Positions 1 through 5,755 of a stretch of DNA of 7,325 bases are shown piece after piece (position 1 is the first letter of the stretch; each line of letters begins with the position of its first letter). The translations under genes were made by a program, and so were the position numbers. The stretch comes from an uncultured Clostridium sp. (GTDB lineage: Bacteria; Bacillota; Clostridia; TANB77; CAG-508). The DNA lies in NCBI GenBank assembly GCA_902496295.1, contig CABVAF010000021.1:1-7325 (forward strand), in the 5' to 3' direction. Below the pieces are notes generated by a model that saw only the letters and a program-made list of their open reading frames with translations, searched no databases and was not told where the DNA came from.

Positions 1-80
1 CAAAAGTAGACCCACAAGGAACAGCATCAAGAGCAGAAGCAGCAGGAATGATATATAATTATTGTACAAGAATAAGATAG
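1..80 (+). CDS. C-terminal end of an SLH-domain surface protein (5' truncated by window)
   Basis: This is the tail of a gene that enters from the left. Reading from base 3 gives 25 codons (K V D P Q G T A S R A E A A G M and on to I R) followed by a TAG stop at 78-80. The peptide is the end of a third SLH repeat, with the SRAE motif that corresponds to the TRAE signature of SLH domains. Bases 1-61 are identical to 2677-2737 in the next gene, so the reading frame and family are secure although only 80 bases are present. It differs from its neighbours at the extreme C-terminus, ending C-T-R-I-R instead of C-T-K-I-K or C-M-K-I-K. It shows that the SLH array starts upstream of the window. The exposed part of this protein is unknown. 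Confidence 0.9.
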   Translation, partial: KVDPQGTASRAEAAGMIYNYCTRIR

Positions 81-90
81 GAAAATATTT

Positions 91-133
91 TAACAATAAG
101 TATTTGTTATTTATAAAAGATTAATAATTATAT
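91..133 (+). promoter_or_regulatory. Possible weak promoter/hairpin region upstream of the first complete gene
   Basis: The 75-bp gap 81-155 holds a short inverted repeat, TAACAA (91-96) and TTGTTA (104-109), with a 7-base loop. TATAAA at 112-117 could be a -10 element, but the matching -35 (TTTAAC at 89-94) is poor. TTGTTA 104-109 with TTATAT 128-133 (18-bp spacing) is an alternative, but it would start transcription almost on top of the ribosome binding site. Neither is convincing, and readthrough from the upstream SLH gene is equally possible. Confidence 0.2.
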
Positions 134-155
134 GTAAAAAAGGGGATGTATAATA

Positions 156-2756
156 ATGAAATTAAAAAAAGTATTGGCGATATTATTAATAACTTTAATA
201 GTGTTAGTTTATATACTTCCAATAACAAGTTTAGCAGCGAGTAACAATGGATTAGCTTCAGATGAACTTTTGAAGTTTAGAAATTATACTATAAAGAAAA
301 GTACAACTATATCACAACTTAATAATCAGTTTGGCTCACCAAAAGCAGAAGGTGTATCTGCATTTGGAGGAAAGTCATATTCATATTGTGATAATAATTA
401 TACTTGGTATTTACATATAGAAACAAATGCTAAAGGAGAGATTAAAGGATATGGATGTATTGAAGGAAACTTTGTTTCTCAAAGATATAAATATGGAGAC
501 GACCATGAAGGGTGGTACTCATATTTATCTGGTACAGTAATGACAGATTATGATACAGACAAAATAACAGGAGTTTATGCATACAATTGTACATCAACAG
601 AAGTAGAAAACTATTGGAATACATATATGAGTGATAGCAAATATTTGTATGATTTACAAAAACATTCTATTATTGTAAGTAAAATTTTAGCCAAAAAACA
701 TAATTATGATTTCCCACAAACATATATAGATGAAGACCTATTTTATATAAATGAACAACTTAAAGAAAATGATACAGATTTATATAATTATGGAAAAGAC
801 AATGGAAAAGATAAATATATATCACTAATAAGAGCAGGAATAGATAGTTTTTACAATGATTTACCAAATCCAATAGGACTTGGAGAAGGAACAGAAAATT
901 ATTCAAAGGCTGGAAACTATAAATATCTTTTTTATGATATAAAAATAACTAGCAAAAGTCCAAGACAATTTTGGACAACTTTAGTATATATTGATCCAAA
1001 TTTTATGGAAGAAAAAAATAGTGTAGAATTAACACCGAAAGAAAAAGAATTATTAGAAAAAGTAAAAGAACAATGTGAATTAGAAAAGGAACATATAAAT
1101 GCTGCAAATGAATTTTATAACAAAAATGGAAGCCATTATGAAATAGAGCCACAGTACAAAAATTTACCACTTACAGCTGGAAAGTGGAGTGATATGGCAC
1201 TTCAAGGTAGTACAGACTACATAAACATGGCAAGAGTTGGAATGGGATTAACACCACTTAAATTAAACGAAGAAATAGCAGATTGTGCACAACATAAAGC
1301 TGCTTTAGTTATGTATATGAATTCAAATGGAATGAGTGGAGGGCATTTCCCTACACAGCCAGATGGTGTAAGTGATGAATTTTATAATAAAGCTCAAAGT
1401 TACATGAATGAAAATTTATACCATGGTGATGTGCAAGCTAGTATAGTGAATGCACTAAATGATGCCTACGGAGACCCTGTAAGTTGTGGACATAGGTATA
1501 ATTTATTAGATCCTACTTATACAGAATGGGGAGTTGGAGCAGTAGGTTCTGGAATATCATATGGATGGCAAGGTGTGCATAAATTTGCAAGCAAAGGAAC
1601 TTACAATAGTGTTGAATTAGTAGCTTGGCCAAGTAACGGAATTTTTCCAATGGATATGGCTTATAATGGAATAGGAAATTGGACAGCACAATTTTATAAA
1701 AATTATAAAGTATCAGATAAAACAGAAGTGACAATTAAATGTTTAAATAATGGTAAAACTTATGAGATAACAAATGAAAATAAAAATAATTCAGATAAAT
1801 TCTTAAAAGCTGTTAACTCAGGATTATTAGCGTTTAGAGATGATACAATTTCATATGAAAGTGGAGATGTATTTGAAATAACATTGCATAATGTAACAGA
1901 TAGTAGTGGCAAGGTAACAGATTATACTTATAGAAGTGTATTTATGAGTGTGTTCCAGATTGAACAAGAACAAATAACAGATATAAAATTAAATACTACA
2001 AATGTTAAGTTAGGTATAGGACAAACAAAAAAGCTTACAGCTACATTTGAACCAAGTGATGTATCAGTTCAGATAATGAAATTTACATCATCAAACGAAA
2101 AAGTTGCAAAAGTAAGACAAGATGGACTAATAACAGCAGTAGGTACAGGTAGTGCTACAATAACTGTTACATGTAGTGGTATTACTAAAAAAGTACAAGT
2201 ATCTGTGCTACCATTTACAGATGTAAAAGCATCAGATTGGTTTTATACAGCAGTAGAATATTGTTATAATAAGGGGATAATAATGGGAGCAACAGATACA
2301 GAATTTAGACCAACAAAGAACATAACAAGAGGAATGATAGTAACAATACTATGGAGAATGGAAGGCGAGCCAAAAGTAACAGGAATAAAAGATTTTCCAG
2401 ATGTAACAGGACAATATTACTATAATGCAGTAAGATGGGCAGCAAAAAATAAAATAGTAAGTGGATATAACAATGGAAAGTTTGGACCAAATGATAATAT
2501 AACAAGAGAACAATTAGCAACAATATTATGTAATTATGCAAAATATAAAGGAAAGAATGTAAATAAAACAGCAAATACAAGTAAGTTTGCAGATTGGTAT
2601 AAAGTAACAGGATATGCAAGACCAGCAATGAGTTGGGCAGTAGCCACAGGGGTAATAACAGGAAAGTATAATGGAACAAAAGTAGACCCACAAGGAACAG
2701 CATCAAGAGCAGAAGCAGCAGGAATGATATATAATTACTGTACCAAAATAAAGTAA
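156..2756 (+). CDS. Secreted CAP-domain protein with Big_2 and three SLH cell-wall anchoring repeats
   Basis: 866 residues, exported and wall-anchored. Residues 1-28 form a Sec signal peptide (K-rich start, hydrophobic core, S-L-A-A cleavage region). Residues about 45-185 resemble the CAP-associated N-terminal domain found beside CAP in Bacillota (YlbC-like), with a glycine-rich LNNQFGSP motif and a D-K-I-T-G-V-Y-A-Y segment. A charged helical linker follows (about 290-325). The CAP/SCP domain spans about 350-485: H397, an E419-N420 pair (GEN in most relatives, NEN here) and G445-H446-R447 followed by Y-N-L-L-D-P and W-G-V-G. The usual YWTQ strand is not conserved. Residues 486-605, opening with A-W-P-S-N-G-I-F-P, look like the beta-rich extension of some CAP proteins. 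Big_2 is about 606-686, and SLH1-3 are about 687-739, 747-797 and 811-862 (TRGM, TREQ, SRAE). The start at 156 is supported by AGGGG at 141-145 and by the signal peptide. The next gene follows after 38 bp with no terminator, suggesting co-transcription. Bacterial CAP activity is mostly unknown, so the role is inferred only as a surface protein. Confidence 0.93.
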   Translation: MKLKKVLAILLITLIVLVYILPITSLAASNNGLASDELLKFRNYTIKKSTTISQLNNQFGSPKAEGVSAFGGKSYSYCDNNYTWYLHIETNAKGEIKGYGCIEGNFVSQRYKYGDDHEGWYSYLSGTVMTDYDTDKITGVYAYNCTSTEVENYWNTYMSDSKYLYDLQKHSIIVSKILAKKHNYDFPQTYIDEDLFYINEQLKENDTDLYNYGKDNGKDKYISLIRAGIDSFYNDLPNPIGLGEGTENYSKAGNYKYLFYDIKITSKSPRQFWTTLVYIDPNFMEEKNSVELTPKEKELLEKVKEQCELEKEHINAANEFYNKNGSHYEIEPQYKNLPLTAGKWSDMALQGSTDYINMARVGMGLTPLKLNEEIADCAQHKAALVMYMNSNGMSGGHFPTQPDGVSDEFYNKAQSYMNENLYHGDVQASIVNALNDAYGDPVSCGHRYNLLDPTYTEWGVGAVGSGISYGWQGVHKFASKGTYNSVELVAWPSNGIFPMDMAYNGIGNWTAQFYKNYKVSDKTEVTIKCLNNGKTYEITNENKNNSDKFLKAVNSGLLAFRDDTISYESGDVFEITLHNVTDSSGKVTDYTYRSVFMSVFQIEQEQITDIKLNTTNVKLGIGQTKKLTATFEPSDVSVQIMKFTSSNEKVAKVRQDGLITAVGTGSATITVTCSGITKKVQVSVLPFTDVKASDWFYTAVEYCYNKGIIMGATDTEFRPTKNITRGMIVTILWRMEGEPKVTGIKDFPDVTGQYYYNAVRWAAKNKIVSGYNNGKFGPNDNITREQLATILCNYAKYKGKNVNKTANTSKFADWYKVTGYARPAMSWAVATGVITGKYNGTKVDPQGTASRAEAAGMIYNYCTKIK
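2214..2756 (+). repeat. SLH anchoring cassette, copy A (three SLH repeats)
   Basis: Encodes residues 687-866 of the first complete protein. By eye it aligns with 5069-5614 with one inserted codon (T-G-Q here, K-S-G-Q there) and about 16 substitutions in 180 residues. Only four of these fall in the last 113 residues. Bases 2484-2620 are identical to 5342-5478 without a mismatch. SLH repeats bind pyruvylated secondary cell-wall polymer in Gram-positive bacteria. The motifs here are TRGM, TREQ and SRAE in place of a strict TRAE. Eighteen of 19 Thr codons in the block are ACA. Confidence 0.92.
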
Positions 2757-2782
2757 GATTTTAATTTTAAATATGTATAAAA

Positions 2783-2789
2783 GGGGAGG
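2783..2789 (+). promoter_or_regulatory. Strong ribosome binding site selecting a GTG start
   Basis: GGGGAGG lies five bases before GTG at 2795-2797. No in-frame ATG occurs upstream at a usable distance (the ATG at 2773 is in another frame), and starting further inside would remove the K-rich signal peptide, so GTG is the likely start. The sequence just before it (ATATGTA, then A-rich, then GGGGA) closely resembles 130-146 before the previous gene. Confidence 0.8.
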
Positions 2790-2794
2790 TAAAA

Positions 2795-5614
2795 GTGAAA
2801 AAGTATAGTATTTTAGCAATTTTATTAATTGTAATTATTGTGTCTACTTTAATTATAGGTAGTGTAAAATCTTTAGCAATTTCAGATACAACTGCTGAAG
2901 GAAAAATAGGAGAAGCTGTAACAACTGAAGATGATGCAGAGGAGGATATTAATGCTCCAGATTGCTATTATGAAGAAAGCAGGAGAATAGAAAAGGAAAA
3001 TGAAAAACAAACAAAATCAAATATTAGTTTATTTTCAGCAAGTAATGAAGAAGATTATAGTTATGAAGTTTTAGATGACGGAACAATAAGTATTACTGCT
3101 TATAATGGAGGTTATACATATGGGTTAGAAATTCCATCTACAATAGATGGAAAAGAAGTATCAAAAATTGAAAGTTATGCTTTTTACTATGCAGATGTTG
3201 CAGGACCTGTAACAATTCCAGATACAGTAAAAACTATAGATTCAATGGCATTTTATTATTGTGATAGGATAGGACCTGTAAAAATAGGAAGTGGAGTTAC
3301 TTACATAGATCCATCAGCATTTATATTAACTTATAATAATAAAGCATATGAAGTTGACGAAAATAACAAAAACTATACATCTATAGATGGGGTTATATTT
3401 AGTAAGGATAAAAAAGAGATTTGCTTTTATCCACAATGTAAAAGTAGCGATAATTATATTATTCCATCTTCTGTAGAAACTGTTGGAAAATATTGTTTCG
3501 CAGGATGTGCAGGAATAAAAAGTATTACTATGCCAAATTCAGTAAAAACGTTAGAATATGCAGCTTTTGCTGAGTGTATCAGAATAACAGAAATTACATT
3601 AAGTTCAAATTTAGAAACAATAGGAGAATATGCATTTAATTACTTAAATATAGAAACTATAACTATTCCAGCTAAAGTAAAGGAGATAGGAGCAACAGCA
3701 TTTGTTAAGGCGGAAAAGCTAAAAAGCATAAATGTAGATACAAATAACAAATATTATTCTTCAGTAGACGGAATTTTATTTAACAAAGATAAAAGTACTT
3801 TATTAATATGTCCAGCTGGTAAAACAGAAACTACATATACAATTCCAAATACCGTTAAAACAGTAGAGGAAAATGCATTTATAGATGTACCAATAGAAAG
3901 TATAATTATTCCAAGTTCTGTGGAGGAATTAAAAGATTGGTGTTTTGCAAGGACTAATATAAATACAATTACAATTCCAAATACAGTTAAGAAAATGGGA
4001 GCTGGTATTTGTTCAGGATGTACACAGCTAGAAAGTGCAATAGTAAATTCATCTGTAAATCTTCCATATGAGATGTTTTATGAATGTGCAAAATTATCTA
4101 GTGTAACTCTTAATAATAATATAGAAGAATTTGATTCTAGAGCTTTTATGAATTGTACATCATTAACAGAAATAACGTTACCAACTAATTTAAAGAAAAT
4201 TGTATATAGTTTTATAGGCTGTACAAATTTAAAAAGTGTAGTTATTCCAGCTGGGGTAACATATATTAATAGCGGTGCTTTCCCAGAAACAACTAATATT
4301 GATATTTCTAAAACAAAATTAATTAAGCTAGAAACTGGAGACTATGCTGTTGCAAGTGATATTTATGTAAAAGGAGGGCAAGACTATGACTATGCATATA
4401 AGGTATTAGATATTGTTAATAAGGAAAGAGAAAAAGTTGGTGCAAGTCCATTAAAAATGGATGAGAGCCTTCTTAATTCAGCAATGGAGAGGGCAGCAGA
4501 AGTTTCAGTGTATTTTGACCACACCAGACCAAATAGCTTAAGCTGTTACAGCATTAATTCTAAAATGAGTGGAGAAAATATTGCAGCAGGGACTTCTAAT
4601 CCAGAGACAGTAATGTCAATTTGGATGAACTCTTCAGGACATAAAGCTAATATATTAAGAACAAGTTTTAATTCTATTGGAATTGGACTTATACAAGTAG
4701 GTGGAGTAACTTATTGGGTTCAATGCTTTGGAACAGGAGAAGCAGAAGAACCAAAGAATAAGCCATCTGGAGGCTCTATAAAAACATATAAGATTCAAAC
4801 TGTAGAAAGTTATATTTTACCTAGATTTTCTAATAATTCTGATGTAACTTTAAAGGTAGGAGAAAAAACTAGCAAAGAATTACAAAATGATAACACTTGG
4901 GTTTACTCTAACATAGAAGGAAATAGTGCGAAATGGACAAGTTCTAATACAAAAGTTGCAACAGTAGATAGCTATGGAAATGTAACTGCTGTAGGTGTTG
5001 GAAAGACAACTATAACTGCGCAAATATGTAGTAAATCAATTTCATATAATGTTAGTGTATCATTACCATTTGTAGATGTAAAAAAAGGAGACTGGTTTTA
5101 TACAGCAGTAGAATACTGTTATAATAATAGAATAATAATGGGAGCAACAGATACAGAGTTTAGACCAACAAAAAATATAACAAGAGGAATGATAGTAACA
5201 ATCTTGTGGAGAATGGAAAAACAGCCAAGTGTAACAGGAGTAAGTAATTTCCCTGATGTTAAAAGTGGACAATATTATTATAATGCAGTAAGGTGGGCAA
5301 CAAAAAATAAAATAGTAAGTGGATATAATAGCGGAAAGTTCGGACCAAATGATAATATAACAAGAGAACAATTAGCAACAATATTATGTAATTATGCAAA
5401 ATATAAAGGAAAGAATGTAAATAAAACAGCAAATACAAGTAAGTTTGCAGATTGGTATAAAGTAACAGGATATGCAAGGCCAGCAATGAGTTGGGCAGTA
5501 TCAACAGGGGTAATAACAGGAAAATATAATGGAACAAAAGTAGATCCACAAGGAACAGCATCAAGAGCAGAAGCAGCAGGAATGATATATAATTACTGCA
5601 TGAAAATTAAGTAA
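2795..5614 (+). CDS. Secreted BspA-type LRR and CAP-domain fusion protein with Big_2 and three SLH repeats
   Basis: 939 residues starting at GTG. Residues 1-28 are a Sec signal peptide (S-L-A cleavage at 28), followed by an acidic linker to about 80. Residues about 85-505 hold roughly 14 BspA-type (LRR_5) repeats of about 22-23 residues on the pattern A-F-x-x-C-x-x-L-x-x-I-x-I-P-x-x-V-x-x-I. Two repeats are lengthened by an I-D-G-V-I-F or V-D-G-I-L-F insertion ending in a short Y-P or C-P strand. The CAP domain at about 533-646 is canonical: H576, G593-E594-N595, W610-M-N-S-S-G-H616-K-A-N and Y640-W-V-Q-C-F-G. Big_2 is about 683-756. SLH1-3 are about 759-808, 818-869 and 884-935. LRRs of this class are usually adhesive or protein-binding, and CAP function in bacteria is largely undefined. 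The gene lies 38 bp after the preceding CAP-SLH gene and is probably in the same transcript. It looks like a hybrid: its LRR half resembles the next gene, while its SLH part matches the previous gene. It is exported, and SLH anchoring is inferred. Confidence 0.94.
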   Translation: MKKYSILAILLIVIIVSTLIIGSVKSLAISDTTAEGKIGEAVTTEDDAEEDINAPDCYYEESRRIEKENEKQTKSNISLFSASNEEDYSYEVLDDGTISITAYNGGYTYGLEIPSTIDGKEVSKIESYAFYYADVAGPVTIPDTVKTIDSMAFYYCDRIGPVKIGSGVTYIDPSAFILTYNNKAYEVDENNKNYTSIDGVIFSKDKKEICFYPQCKSSDNYIIPSSVETVGKYCFAGCAGIKSITMPNSVKTLEYAAFAECIRITEITLSSNLETIGEYAFNYLNIETITIPAKVKEIGATAFVKAEKLKSINVDTNNKYYSSVDGILFNKDKSTLLICPAGKTETTYTIPNTVKTVEENAFIDVPIESIIIPSSVEELKDWCFARTNINTITIPNTVKKMGAGICSGCTQLESAIVNSSVNLPYEMFYECAKLSSVTLNNNIEEFDSRAFMNCTSLTEITLPTNLKKIVYSFIGCTNLKSVVIPAGVTYINSGAFPETTNIDISKTKLIKLETGDYAVASDIYVKGGQDYDYAYKVLDIVNKEREKVGASPLKMDESLLNSAMERAAEVSVYFDHTRPNSLSCYSINSKMSGENIAAGTSNPETVMSIWMNSSGHKANILRTSFNSIGIGLIQVGGVTYWVQCFGTGEAEEPKNKPSGGSIKTYKIQTVESYILPRFSNNSDVTLKVGEKTSKELQNDNTWVYSNIEGNSAKWTSSNTKVATVDSYGNVTAVGVGKTTITAQICSKSISYNVSVSLPFVDVKKGDWFYTAVEYCYNNRIIMGATDTEFRPTKNITRGMIVTILWRMEKQPSVTGVSNFPDVKSGQYYYNAVRWATKNKIVSGYNSGKFGPNDNITREQLATILCNYAKYKGKNVNKTANTSKFADWYKVTGYARPAMSWAVSTGVITGKYNGTKVDPQGTASRAEAAGMIYNYCMKIK
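3047..4309 (+). repeat. BspA-type leucine-rich repeat array in the second complete gene
   Basis: About 14 protein-level repeats (residues 85-505) with the F-x-x-C-x-x-L and I-P-x-x-V core. The repeats are degenerate at DNA level, so this is an old array and not a recent tandem expansion. Two units carry the D-G-V/I-I/L-F insertion typical of this LRR class (residues about 197-223 and 324-352). Confidence 0.85.
5069..5614 (+). repeat. SLH anchoring cassette, copy B (three SLH repeats)
   Basis: Encodes residues 759-939 of the second complete protein. It is about 91% identical in protein to copy A, with the 137-bp perfect match at 5342-5478. Its SLH1 part is instead closest to the following gene: bases 5159-5213 match 7271-7325 without a mismatch, while copy A differs at five positions over the same stretch. 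Neighbour preference therefore changes within the cassette. Confidence 0.92.
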
Positions 5615-5624
5615 ATAAAATACT

Positions 5625-5662
5625 AATAAGTTTAATATTAATTAATTGGTATTAAACTTATT
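5625..5662 (+). terminator. AT-rich inverted repeat between transcription units; possible weak terminator
   Basis: AATAAGTTTAATA (5625-5637) is a perfect 13-base inverted complement of TATTAAACTTATT (5650-5662), with a 12-base loop. With a two-base bulge the stem extends through TACTA (5621-5625) and TAGTA (5664-5668). It starts 10 bases after the stop codon and runs into TTTT, as a terminator would. However, there is only one G-C pair in the 13-bp stem, so it would be a weak intrinsic terminator. A protein-binding palindrome is the alternative, given the promoter just downstream. Confidence 0.4.
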
Positions 5663-5674
5663 TTAGTAAATATA

Positions 5675-5703
5675 TTGAAAAAAACTTACAAAAGGTATAT
5701 AAA
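5675..5703 (+). promoter_or_regulatory. Sigma-A-type promoter of the third complete-start gene
   Basis: TTGAAA (5675-5680) and TATAAA (5698-5703) are separated by 17 bp, close to the housekeeping consensus. Transcription would start near 5710, giving an untranslated leader of about 45 bases. Together with the inverted repeat just upstream, this suggests the downstream gene can be expressed separately from the two genes before it. In such AT-rich DNA chance matches are common, but both elements and the spacing are good. Confidence 0.6.
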
Positions 5704-5743
5704 ATAATAGAGTAAAGTAGATATAAATACTACTAAAAAATAA

Positions 5744-5749
5744 AGGAGG
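5744..5749 (+). promoter_or_regulatory. Ribosome binding site choosing ATG 5756 over ATG 5750
   Basis: AGGAGG is a consensus Shine-Dalgarno sequence. Two in-frame ATG codons follow, at 5750 and 5756. The first abuts the Shine-Dalgarno with no spacer and cannot be used efficiently. The second has a six-base spacer, so 5756 is taken as the start. Confidence 0.85.
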
Positions 5750-5755
5750 ATGAAA

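Noticed and set aside
91..109. TAACAA/TTGTTA hairpin as a terminator for the upstream gene
   Set aside because: The stem is only 6 bp with one G-C pair and no proper T-run directly after it. It was kept only as part of a low-confidence regulatory region.
146..148. ATG directly after the GGGG of the first complete gene
   Set aside because: Out of frame with the gene and with no spacer to the Shine-Dalgarno. It would give only a short peptide.
442..1734. Minus-strand open frames at 442-624 and 1513-1734
   Set aside because: Short, hydrophobic, without ribosome binding sites, and fully opposite a well-supported coding sequence.
2305..2706. Long leucine-rich open frame on the minus strand, and a matching one at 5259-5564
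   Set aside because: Both lie opposite the same SLH block. They are by-products of its A-rich codon use, giving Leu/Tyr-rich nonsense, with no ribosome binding site and no recognisable domain.
5063..5371. Minus-strand Cys/Tyr/Ile-rich open frame
   Set aside because: Composition is that of an antisense shadow of the SLH cassette. No start signal or homologous pattern is visible.
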